Positions 1 to 10,000 of a stretch of DNA of 64,000 nt are shown here, piece by piece. Both the position numbers and the translations under genes were made by a program. The notes under the pieces are model-generated. The model ran no database searches. It was not told the origin of the DNA and worked only from the letters and a program-made list of their open reading frames with translations. The stretch lies in the NCBI GenBank assembly GCA_022702545.1, contig JAHRBC010000001.1, forward strand, positions 5,828,001 to 5,892,000. Reading direction: 5' to 3'. Numbering within the stretch: position 1 is the stretch's first letter; each line of letters opens with the position of its first letter. This DNA comes from Phycomyces nitens. Lineage: Eukaryota; Mucoromycota; Mucoromycetes; Mucorales; Phycomycetaceae.

Positions 1-533
1 ACAAAATTGGATGCATAGAATTCTTGACAGGTAGGGGAGAGAGAGCGAAGGGAGCTTTGGATGTGGAAAGAAAAATTAAAGTCACCAGCAATAAAGAGAC
101 GCTCAAGTATGTCTGGACGATGTAGAATAGGGAAGGAGTGGAGGTCTTCGAAAAAGGTGCGTCGAGCGGAGTATTGGGTGGCAGGGGCATAGATAACTAT
201 AACATAGAAAGGAGGGAAGAAGGCAGAGACATGACTTACCTTGGCCAGAATGGCCCGGTCATCTTCGGGTATGGGTATTCGAGTGAGGGTGAGTTGGGGG
301 TTCATAGATACAATGCCACAGCGGTATGTCCAGAGAGAGGAGTGGGCACGAAATTGAGAGTGAATGACAGTAGAAAGAGAAGGAGTAGTATAGGTTTCTT
401 GCAAAGCGATAAGATCAGAATTGCATTGGCGAAGGAAACGAATAAATTCAGAGCGGCGAGTGGGGTGAGATACTTTACTGAGACTATTGCAATTGATGGA
501 TGCAATATTAACATTCAGGGAAAGGGTCAACAT
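1..533 (-). CDS. LINE copy 1 ORF2, N-terminal endonuclease domain (partial)
   Basis: The frame starts at ATG 533-531 and stays open for about 177 codons to the left edge. It shows the exonuclease-endonuclease-phosphatase (EEP) signatures: an early Asn (INCNS), the catalytic Glu in LIALQETY, IYAP, and AGDFNFSF near the edge. In LINEs this domain nicks the target DNA so that the element RNA can be reverse-transcribed in place. The reverse transcriptase and C-terminal zinc region lie beyond the window. No stop codon is visible in this part, in contrast to the frameshifted ORF1. It is homologous to the ORF2 that starts at 19687. Confidence 0.8.
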   Translation of the reverse strand, partial: MLTLSLNVNIASINCNSLSKVSHPTRRSEFIRFLRQCNSDLIALQETYTTPSLSTVIHSQFRAHSSLWTYRCGIVSMNPQLTLTRIPIPEDDRAILAKVSHVSAFFPPFYVIVIYAPATQYSARRTFFEDLHSFPILHRPDILERLFIAGDFNFSFHIQSSLRSLSPTCQEFYASNF

Positions 534-1890
534 TATTGTTTGGCAAGAGGTTGTTGGGTCGATGCTCCACTGCGAAGCTTCGGAAGGCGAAGGGTTTCGC
601 CAGTCTTGGAGGTTTTGGGAATGTGGGTTGAGTACATTGCCTTGGCCTTATCAGCCGGAGAGAGGGACGTGGTGGTGGGGACATGCTCAGCCATGGTCAT
701 GTCAGAGATAGTCTCTGGGGACTCAGGACGATGTGTCTGAGACGTAAAAGTGACAGGACTAGTACTAGGATCAAGATCCAGGCGGATCTCTGGGCTGGAG
801 GTGTGCTGCTCCTCACTTGGTCTGGTGATCTCAGTCAGGCCATCGACCTGGCCAGGAATGGGAGTGGGCACTTCTTCCTCTGAGCGTTTATGACCTACTG
901 TCGGCTGGGAGGTGGGTTGGGGCAAAGGTGGGGAAGGATCGGCTTTTTCCAGGGCAGCCATGAGGGCGGGATCCAAATCAAGGGAGTCCTTGTCAAAACT
1001 ATCAATCTCCATGTTGTGGGTTGATGGTTTTGGGTTGGACATGCGTGGGTGGGTGTTTCGAGTGTCTCCCCTGGGGCAGTTTGCTTTGGTGTGACCATTT
1101 TCATGACACAACCAACAGGCACGTTGGGAGGTGGGGCGAGTAGGGCAGTTGGAGCGGTCATGTCCGTCTTCATGACAGTACCGGCACCACACGGGCAGAG
1201 AGCTGGTGAGAACGCGGAAGCCATCGTCAGTGTTCAACCACTGTATGTTATGCGACAGAGGTTCGTAGGAGACCTCCATTTCCTGGTGTTTCGGGGAGAA
1301 GTCTGTAGTATGGCATAGCCAGTGCCGAGGAAGGTGTTGTACTTAGGTTCACGGCAAAGTCCGACATCAAGAATTTGTCCGTAAATGGCTAAACTGCCAC
1401 GAATGCCATCGATGAGCTCTTGTTCATCAAGAGCTGGTAGGCGGGAAAGGAGGAGCTTTTGAATCTGCGTGTCAGCAGTGAGAGCGAGTACTCCACGAAT
1501 AGTGGTATTATGGTCGGGGAAGTGCAAGCCAGTTTGAATGGCTCTCGAGATTGTCGTTCTGTCCAAAGGGGTGAAGTTGGCTTCACAGAGAAGTCGATTT
1601 CCTTCTTTCATAAAGGAAACTAGTCTTCTCGTAGGATATTGCTTGAACAGAAGTTCGAAGCACTTATCGTGTGTCGGGGCAATAGAGGTAACGTCAAAAA
1701 TAACGCTCCCAGGGGAGCGTCCATTGCGCCAAATGCGCGAATGAATAATCTTCGTCTCTCCCTCATTGGAGGGAGAGGGGGTGTCATTATGGACAGCCGA
1801 GATTCGATTCGTTTTGACTACACGCGACCATAGTCGGGTGGAATCAAGAGGGTGAATTTTTTCGTTCGATATGGTAGTAGAGGAAGCCAT
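533..1890 (-). pseudogene. LINE copy 1 ORF1, zinc-knuckle nucleic-acid-binding protein, frameshifted
   Basis: The frame opens with MASSTTISNE at 1890 and stays open to about 1,234. The C-terminal half, in another frame (about 1,290 to 533), carries two CCHC knuckles, CRYCHEDGHDRSNC and CWLCHENGHTKANC. In LINEs such ORF1 proteins coat the element RNA in the ribonucleoprotein. The two parts overlap near 1,234-1,300, where one frameshift breaks an ORF1 of about 450 residues. The C-terminus is acidic and proline/serine-rich. The TAA stop overlaps the ATG of ORF2 by one base (TAATG at 535-531). The second LINE in the window has the same order: a central domain, then two knuckles. The frameshift makes this copy probably inactive. 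Confidence 0.8.
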
Positions 1891-1891
1891 G

Positions 1892-1918
1892 TATTATTAT
1901 TATTATTATTATTATTAT
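1892..1918. repeat. (ATT)n microsatellite
   Basis: Nine tandem ATT units lie directly upstream of the ORF1 start of LINE copy 1. Confidence 0.9.
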
Positions 1919-2139
1919 CTATATTCTTAAAATTTTATAAAATTAGAAGTCATGTGATTTACGTTTTTTTTTCTCCCCTCTCTCCTTTCAATTTTTTTTT
2001 TTTACAAATTCTTTTCTTTTTATACATCCACACACAAAAATATACTTAAACACCTCTCTTAAAATCAGACATCTTTATAAATCACATGACTTATCATCAG
2101 AGTTATTTTTGGCCCATTTTTTTAAAAAAAACCCAAATT
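1919..2139. other. AT-rich spacer with CACATGA-containing repeats
   Basis: No coding signal. It contains pyrimidine runs and a direct repeat of about 45 bp (near 2055-2100, core AAATCACATGACTTA) that recurs on the other side of the satellite at about 3586-3635. An inverted version of the core sits at about 1948-1964. Confidence 0.6.
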
Positions 2140-3541
2140 GCCAGTAAAATCAACGAATCAACCAAACCAGTAAATTAGTAATCAGTGAAGTCAACGACTG
2201 AACCAAACCGATGAATTAGTAATCAGTGAAGTCTACGACTGAGCCTAAGCAGTAGAAACATATAAGTTGCGAAGTCTACGACTGAGCCAAACCGGTCGAA
2301 ACGTATAAGTTGTGAAGTCTACGACTGAGCCAAACCGGTAGAACCATATAAAATGCGAAGTCTACGACTGAGCCAAACCGGTAGAAACATATAAGTAGCG
2401 AAGTCAACGACTGAGCCAAACCGGTAGAAACGTATAAGTAGCGAAGTCTACGACTGAGCCAAACCGGTAGAAACATATAAGTTGCGAAGTCTACGACTGA
2501 GCCAAACCGGTAGAAACGTATAAGTAGCGAAGTCTACGACTGAGCCTAACCAGTAGAAATGTATAAGTTGCGAAGTTTACGACTGAGCCAAACCAGTAGA
2601 AACGTATAAGTAGCGAAGTCAACGACTGAGCCAAACCGGTCGAAACGTATAAGTTGCGAAGTCTACGACTGAGCCAAACCGGTAAAAACGTATAAGTTGC
2701 GAAGTCTACGACTGAGCCAAACCAGTAGAAACATATAAGTAGCAAAGTCAACGACTGAGCCTAACCAGTAGAAATGTATAAGTAGCAAAGTCTACGACTG
2801 AGCCAAACCGGTAAAAACGTATAAGTAGCGAAGTCTACGACTGAGCCAAACCGGTAGAAACATATAAGTTGCGAAGTCTACGACTGAGCCAAACCGGTAG
2901 AAACGTATAAGTAGCGAAGTCTACGACTGAGCCAAACCAGTAGAAATGTATAAGTTGCGAAGTCTACGACAGAGCCAAACCGGTAGAAACGTATAAGTAG
3001 CGAAGTCTACGACTGAGCCTAACCAGTAGAAATGTATAAGTTGCGAAGTTTACGACTGAGCCAAACCAGTAGAAACGTATAAGTAGCGAAGTCAACGACT
3101 GAGCCAAACCGGTCGAAACGTATAAGTTGCGAAGTCTACGACTGAGCCAAACCGGTAAAAACGTATAAGTTGCGAAGTCTACGACTGAGCCAAACCAGTA
3201 GAAACATATAAGTAGCGAAGTCAACGACTGAGCCTAACCAGTAGAAATGTATAAGTAGCGAAGTCTACGACTGAGCCAAACCGGTAAAAATGTATAAGTT
3301 GCGAAGTCTACGACTGAGCCAAACCGGTCGAAACATATAAAATGCGAAGTCTACGACTGAGCCAAACCGGTCGAAACATTTAAACTGCGAAGTCTGCGAC
3401 TGAGCTTAACCAGTAAAAATATTTAAACTGCGAAGTCTACGACTGAGCTAAAGAAGTAGAACCATATAACATGCGAAGTCTACGACTGAGCCAAACCAGT
3501 AAACGTATTACTTGCGAAGTCAACGACTGAGCCCAACCGGT
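2140..3541. repeat. 43-bp tandem satellite, about 30 copies, with higher-order structure
   Basis: The unit is 43 bp with a conserved core GACTGAGCCAAACCGGT. Cores at 2280, 2323, 2366 and onward are spaced exactly 43 bp. Units at both ends are degenerate and shorter (about 41 bp). The variants AAGTCTACG/AAGTCAACG and GTAGAAAC/GTCGAAAC form an ordered pattern: the block at about 2476-2815 recurs nearly unchanged at 2949-3288, an offset of 473 bp or 11 units. Open frames on the minus strand here are periodic by-products of a 129-nt (three-unit) period and are not genes. Confidence 0.95.
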
Positions 3542-3547
3542 GTGGTG

Positions 3548-3579
3548 CCCGCGTAAGCGGGGAAGGAGCGTAAGCTCCT
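3548..3579. other. Twin short GC-rich hairpins with GTAA loops
   Basis: Two adjacent perfect inverted repeats follow the last satellite unit: CCCGC-GTAA-GCGGG (3548-3561) and AGGAGC-GTAA-GCTCCT (3564-3579). Both have the same four-base loop, which as RNA would be a GNRA tetraloop. Their GC content contrasts with the AT-rich surroundings. Function is unknown. Confidence 0.75.
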
Positions 3580-3781
3580 GGTCTTTCTCTTAAAATCAGT
3601 AGGTTTGCTAAATCACATGACTTAGCTGATTCTCAAATCTTTTTATATATCTTTTTCACTCTAAAAATCTCTTTTTCTTAAAGTCACATGATTTAGCTGG
3701 CTTTACATTTTGTTCATTTCTATCAAAAGATGACCATATTCTCAGTTTACAACTATAAGATATTATTTCTTTTATTATATG
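3580..3781. other. AT-rich spacer between satellite and LTR
   Basis: No coding signal. It holds two further copies of the CACATGAYTTAGCTG motif (about 3615-3633 and 3682-3700), shared with the left flank of the satellite. Confidence 0.5.
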
Positions 3782-4060
3782 TGTGGTAATTAAGGGTTTT
3801 TGGGGAACTTATAGATACTGTGAGAGTGTTATTTATTGAAGAAAGAATATTATGGTGGTTTATATAGTTATTATTCTAGTTCCCTTGTTCTATTAATCTC
3901 TATTGTGTAATGGTCAGTTATCACTGTAGTAGTGTGAAGTGTACGTGTGCCTGGTGTGTAACTGCTCCTGGGATGTTATCTTGCCATGGTCATTAGCAAA
4001 GAGGAACCAGATATCGGTTGTGGAGTTTGTATTTCACTCAAATGTGGTGTGTATACCACA
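3782..4060 (-). repeat. 3' LTR of the minus-strand chromodomain Ty3 element (279 bp)
   Basis: In plus orientation the segment begins TGTGGTAA and ends TATACCACA, giving 6-bp terminal inverted repeats TGTGGT/ACCACA. Directly outside it (4061-4074) lies TTACCCCCTTCC; on the minus strand this is a polypurine tract just upstream of the LTR, as expected for the plus-strand primer. No second copy is present because the 5' part of the element is missing. Confidence 0.75.
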
Positions 4061-4252
4061 TTACCCCCTTCCAGGTTGAATAACCGTTTCGCAGAGGTTG
4101 AGCTACTTTAAACTGAAAGGACCATGTTAGCGTCTTGTGCGTTTGCTTTGGCGTGTAGGTGTATGCTGCTGTTTGCGGCGTTTGCTAATGTACGTTGCAT
4201 TGACTGTGCGTGTCTGATTTAGTAGTGTCTTGTCTGTTGGTGTTGTACCAAG

Positions 4253-6850
4253 TCAATCCCAATAATCCGTGATAGGTTTAGGGCTGCTAAAGGATTCTGG
4301 GTCTTGCCATGTATCATCCTTTTCTTCATAGCCTTCCCATCTAACTCTATATTCGTATTTTCCTTTGGCCAGTTCTCTGTGTGCTACGACTGCTCTGACT
4401 GTAAAGTACTCTTTACCAATTTTCTGGACTTCATCAAGTGAGACGAGTTTGTCCTGTGAAATTAATTTGAGTTGTGACGGTGGATATTCTCTGGGCATCA
4501 GCAGTCCTTGTTCATCCATGAGGACGTAAGAACTTCCCTGTTTCTCTCTGACTACAGTATATGGACCTTGGTATGCTGGTTCCAGTTTACCACGTTGTAG
4601 TTCTTTAATCATGACTTGGCTATTAGGAGGGAATTGTATCATCCTGTACTTATTGTCAAACTTGCCCTTTTGTGCATTAGTCATTGCTTTTGCTCTTTCA
4701 GCAATTGCCGGAAATACAATGTCTGCCATGTCTTTGATGCGTTTTTGCAATTCGTCTTCTGTGAGAGCTGGAACTGATGGATCATCGGCATAACTTTTGA
4801 AACCATTCATTGCTCTGGTGAACATGAGGTTGTAAGGAGCCGTTCCATTACGCTTTGTTACTTTGGCATTCATTGCTAGCTGTATGCTAGGCACATAGAG
4901 GTCCCAATCTCTGGTTGCTCCTTTTATGCATTTCTTTATGGCATTCGTTGATGTTTGTACCCAGCGTTCGGCGACACCGTTTGCTCTAGGGTGATAAGGC
5001 GTGGCTAATCTGTGGTCAAATCCAGATGCTTCAGCTAGTTTCTTCATAAGTGAGTTTACGAACTCTTTGCCATTGTCTGACTGTAGGTATCTAGGGAATC
5101 CGAAATTACAGAAGACGTTGATTACAGTGTTCACTACGGTGTCCTGTGTCTTATCAGGTATTGCACGTAATACACAAAATCTTGTGCAAATGTCTACCAT
5201 TACGAGTAAGTAGTTGTTACTGTTATGTGAGGTCGTGAAAGGGCCTGCGAGGTCGATAGCCCAATGGTCGCATGGTAAATATGCATGAATTGGTCGTAGA
5301 GGGTGATAACCTTTCTTTGCTATGTTATACTTTTGGCACTCTATACAGCTTTGTACTACCTTGATGGCGTCTCTGTGTATGTTCGTCCAGTGTATGCCTT
5401 TGTTGTGAAGTGAGTTTGTTATGGCATCTGCTCCAAAGTGTCCAAAAGCATGTGCTTTGGTGAGAAGGTCTTCTCGTTCACTCTCTGGTGGGGTTAGCAT
5501 TTCATCGTAATTGTTGTTGACTAGCGTTTGTTGCCTGTTAATGACCATTTTTCGGCCACTGTGAGGTTCTGCGTAGTCATTACCCCCTTCCAGCTCTTTA
5601 TCCGTAGGAAAAAGGCGTGATAATTGGTCGGGTAGGATGTTGCTGAGACCAGGTAGATGGAGTATCTCAAATGAGTATTCTAGTATAGTGTCTAGCCAGT
5701 TTATCATCATAGCATTGGCTATCTTTTGTGTGTGAATATATGTGAGCGCTTTGTGATCGGTATACAGGGTGAATGGGTTACCCCAGAGGTACTTGTGGAA
5801 TTTGTTTAGTGCATATATAATGGCGAGTAGTTCACGTTTAGTAGTTGAATAGTTGCATTCACTCTTGGATAAGGCGCGTGCCATGAATCCTATATGCCTA
5901 GTTTCGCCATTGATAACTTGGTAGAGTACAGCTCCTATGCCTACGTTGGATGCATCTGTTGTGACACTGAAGGGATACGTCAGGTTAGGGTAACACAAAA
6001 TTGGAAGCTTGAGTAATATTGCTTTGAGCGTTGTGAAACTTTGGGCATGCTTATCAGTCCATATGTGCTCCAGGGTACCCTCATTGCAAAGCTGGTCCAG
6101 GGGTGCTGTGAGTTGAGCGACATTGGGAATATGCTCTCTGAAGTAGTTGATAACGCCCAGAAAGCGTTGTATGTCTTTTCCAGTGCAGGGAAGAGGCCAC
6201 TCTTGTATGTTACTAACCTTTCGTGTGTCTAACGATATACCTTTTTCCGATACGCAAAAGCCTAGTAGAAAGACTGCTCTTTGTGCGAAATGGCACTTTT
6301 TTGGGTTTAATATGAGATTTACTTTAGTGAGCTGTTGTATTGCCACATTCACATGAGCCGTATGTTCCTGCATGTTGCGAGAAAACACTACGATATCATC
6401 CACGAACGTGGTGACGAAGGGCATGTCTTGAAAGACAATGTTCATAACTCGTTGGAATTTAGAAGAGATAGGCTTCAGTCCGAATGGACAACCGCGAAAC
6501 ATGTATTGTCTTCCTTTGAAAGTAAATGCTGTCTTTGGTCTGTCTGGTTTGTACACCTCAAAACGATGGAAGGCACTCGTAAGGTCTAGGGTTGTAAATA
6601 TGACCGCATCTTTGAGTGTGTAGAAGATATCCCTGATTAATGGTAAAGGATATCGGTCTTCTTTTAGCAGTTTGTTGATGTGTCGAGGGTCTAGGCAAGG
6701 TCTTCTGTCTGTGTAGTTGCCGAACATATCTTTCTTGGGAGCTAGTGTAATTGGGCTGTTCCATGCTGTGTCATTGGATGCTACCTCAATTGTACCATTG
6801 GCTAACCAAGTGTTCACCGTTTCTTGTATTCTGGGTTCGTACACCACTGG
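4253..6850 (-). pseudogene. Chromovirus pol: reverse transcriptase, RNase H, integrase, chromodomain
   Basis: The frame is open over the whole interval. In order it shows the RT palm with the active site FVDD (6395-6406; Phe instead of the usual Tyr), RNase H (VTTDASNVGIGAVLY, then YTDHKALTY), the integrase HHCC zinc finger (HAFGHFGADAI... CIECQK), the catalytic core with Asp in WAIDLAGPF, Asp in LQSDNGKEF and Glu in GVAERW, and a C-terminal chromodomain (EYRVRWEGYEEKDDTWQDPE) ending at 4253. Chromodomains in such integrases steer insertion toward marked chromatin. The frame itself is intact, but the gene is separated from its N-terminal part by the element inserted at 6851, so it is non-functional in cis. 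Confidence 0.92.
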
Positions 6851-7001
6851 TGTGACAGTCCAGTTTCCCTTTATATAACTATCCAATATCTATTATCCCA
6901 TTTCCATATATACTCAATCGTTACACTTAATATTCTATATCTTACTCAATATTCCTATCTCAATAAAGAGAGAGGTTTTACCCGTAAAGCAGACTATCAC
7001 A
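6851..7001 (+). repeat. 5' LTR of the nested Ty3 element
   Basis: 151 bp, TGTGACAG...TATCACA, with one mismatch to the 3' LTR at 11749-11899. It contains TATATAA early and an AATAAAG stretch near the end, compatible with promoter and polyadenylation signals. Confidence 0.95.
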
Positions 7002-7002
7002 T

Positions 7003-7014
7003 TGGTGGAGAAGC
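7003..7014 (+). other. Primer binding site candidate
   Basis: TGGTGGAGAAGC begins one base after the LTR end. TGG would pair with a tRNA 3' CCA end. The tRNA species was not identified. Confidence 0.6.
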
Positions 7015-7033
7015 TAAAAACAAGGCTTATAGA

Positions 7034-10000
7034 ATGGATCCAAATTTTCCGAATTATAATATGGATGCCAACCCGTGGGGAGGCCCCGCGGACCAGTCGC
7101 TTTATTCCTCTCACCCAGAAGGGGGGGTGAATAGCTCGTCGGGAGGACCAAGTTACCTGGAACTGCAGATGCAGAGAGAGCTGGAAATTCGAGAAGAAAG
7201 ACATCGACAGCTGGAGGCTCACTATCGAGAAGAACTCAGTCAACGTGAGAGAGCCTACATGACGATCCAAGAACAGTGGCGAGAAGGACATGAACGAAAG
7301 ATAAGAGAGCTGGCAGAGAAAGAACTCCAGGAACAGTTGAATCGACGAGAGGCTGAGAACCGCAGACATCTCCAGCAAGAGGCTGAGCATCTTCTTCAAA
7401 GGAGATTGGATGAAGAAAGGCGATACCAGGATAGCGAACTAGCTAGACGAGTAGAACTCGAACTACATAGCCAGATGCCCAAGGTTGAAGAAGAGTTAGC
7501 AAGACGAGAGGCACAGCATCAGGCCGAGTTGGAACGAATGCAAACCAACATGTACGAGATGTATGAGCAAATGACATCCCACTCCCAATCTGAGAGTAGG
7601 GCAGTTCAGAAGGAGACAACCTCCCAGAACCAGATAATGTTAGACACGATCCTCTCCCTGCAAAGAGAAGTAGAAGAGCTGAAACGAGAAAGACGAGGAA
7701 CCGAAAAGTCTGTCCTCCAGAACCCTCGGTCAGAGTCTTCATATAACACAGTTGCCTCGACACGAATGGTGGACAGCCCCACAAGAACTGATACAACTCC
7801 CAGGAACAGAGACGCTCCGGTCGTTCAAACACAAGTGCAGACGAGCACTCAGAGAAGTAGGCAGAGGGTGGAAGTTCAGGGTTTCTATGGAAAACCGAGC
7901 GAGGACCCATATGCATGGCTTCTGGAGTTTGAAAAAGCAGCCATCTACTTTGAATGGGACTCACACACTCAAGCACGAGAGTTTATGATGGCCATGAAAG
8001 GACCTGCGGCGTACTGGTGGGAGGCTCTTGAACCCAATTGTCGTATGGATTATGTGTTTGCCCTAGACCAGTTTAGCTCATATTTTGGAGTGGGAGGATC
8101 AGCCGTGATAGCTTTAACGGAATTGCCAAGTATGCGACAAGGCAAAGAAAGTATGCTTACTTTTGGACCCAGATTATCTTTAGCCTTACAGCGCATCGAT
8201 GGACAAATGAAAGAGGAATTGAAGTTGTATTTCTTTTCCATACATGCCCGCAAAGATGTCAGCAAAGAAGTATCACGGCACAACCCCAAGACGCTAACCG
8301 ACGCAATCAAGTATGCCATCACACTCGAGCGAGCAGACATCACTGCAGGTGTAAAAAATAGTGAGGCAAGTAAAGAGCCAGTGAAGACATTTATCAGTGA
8401 GGGCCCAGCCCAGAATGTAGGACCGGGTCCATCACCCATGGAGGGAGTAGAGCAGGGTGCCCAAAGGTTCCACCCTTTCCAAAATAAGACACCCGCTGAA
8501 AAAGTAAATCGGTGGAACAAGACCAAAGGAAAGGCTCCAAAATTCAAAGGACAATGTCATAACTGCCATAAAATTGGGCATAAAGCCATCAACTGTCGAT
8601 CGGCCAAAAACTACCAACAGACGACGCAAACGGCTGAGGAGGTAGAGACGGCGACTCCGGAGGAGGAAGATGAAGTTCATGGTATTCTCCATAAACTGTA
8701 CCAATGTACAGCGCAGAACCAACAACCTGCGAGAGAAGTAGACTTGGACACTTTGCGATTTTCCATTGCAGTAATGATCAACCACCAGGGAGTCAATGCG
8801 CTGATTGACACGGGATCGATGATTTCATCCATAAGCTCGAAAATTGTCGAGCATTGCCAACTCACCACAACCATAGCACTGCCATTAACCATAGAATATG
8901 GAAATCAGACAAAAGAGACATCCAAGTTAGAAGTACTTGACCACGTCTGGATTGAGAATCAGGCATGGCAGGTGGAGCTCCGAGTGGTAGACAAACAAAG
9001 TGTAGATTTAATATTGGGTATGGATTGGCTGTTGAAGCATGACTTGATCCTAGACCCAGTAAACAAAGCGGTTATGAAGAGAAAGGAAGACAGCACGTAC
9101 CTAGTCAACAGAGCAACCGTAATGTCAGAGATCGACAAGAGAGTGCAGGAAGTACTAAAGGAATTCCCAAGTCTTCACGATGAAAGCCCTGAACAAACAA
9201 TTACCAATGCCCCAGTCTACCACCGTATTGACACAGGAGATGCCTTGCCCATAGTCACCCCAAATTATAGAAGATCTCCTGCGGAAAATAGGGCAATAAA
9301 TGAAGAAACCAAAAAGATGCTTGAACAAGGGGTAGTCAGACCAAGTAATAGTCCGTGGTCCTCACCTCCGATCCTTATTCCAAAACCAGATGGATCTTTA
9401 CGTTGTTGCATCAATTACAAGAAGCTCAACGCCGTGACCAGGAAGGATAAGTTCCCCTTACCCAGGATTGATGATTTATTAGACAAACTCACTTATGCTA
9501 AATATTTCTCGACGATTGATCTGAAATCGGGATATTGGCAAATCCCGGTTGACCCTGCAGACATCTGTAAGACGGCATACTCCACTGAAGAAGGCCTATT
9601 TGAATTCACGGTAATGCCTTTTGGCGTTACCAACGGCCCAGCTACATTTCAGCGGTTTATGCAGCAGATTATTGGTCATCAATCATTTGTTACCGTCTAT
9701 ATTGACGACGTTCTGATTTACTCATCAACCGAAGACCAACATTTACAACATATCAGAACAATACTTGAGACCTTGTCGAAGTGGAACTTAAAGATCAGCT
9801 TGAAGAAGTGTCAGTTTGTGGTAAAGGAAGTACGTTTCCTTGGATTTCTAGTTTCAGGCAACGGAATACGAACCGACCCTGCAAAGACAGCCCCAATCGT
9901 GAAGTGGCCAATTCCAGAGAACATTAAGGAACTGCAACGTTTCTTAGGAATCTGTAATTTCTACCACCGTTTCCTCGCAAACCTGTCAGTAATTGCAGCG

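Larger units (their letters stand above)
1..1890 (-). mobile_element. LINE (non-LTR retrotransposon) copy 1, 5' part, cut by the window edge
   Basis: Two consecutive minus-strand frames have the layout of a fungal Tad/L1-like LINE: ORF1 with two zinc knuckles (1890 to 533), then ORF2 starting with an apurinic endonuclease domain (533 to the edge). The 3' half (reverse transcriptase, tail, target duplication) lies outside the window. It is related to the complete LINE at 18274-23573 but clearly diverged from it. An ATT microsatellite abuts the 5' end, so the exact 5' boundary is not defined. Confidence 0.85.

Noticed and set aside
2276..3224. Minus-strand frames with repeated YVSTGLAQS-type peptides
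   Set aside because: They are translations of the 43-bp satellite (129-nt period equals 43 codons); there is no start or promoter context and frames break with each unit variant.
2140..3541. CRISPR-like array
   Set aside because: Units are contiguous with no unique spacers, and the sequence is eukaryotic.
6824..7033. Upstream start (ATG at 6824) of the 1,637-codon frame
   Set aside because: This ATG lies in the host chromovirus and the next 200 bp are LTR and primer site; the Gag start is ATG 7034.
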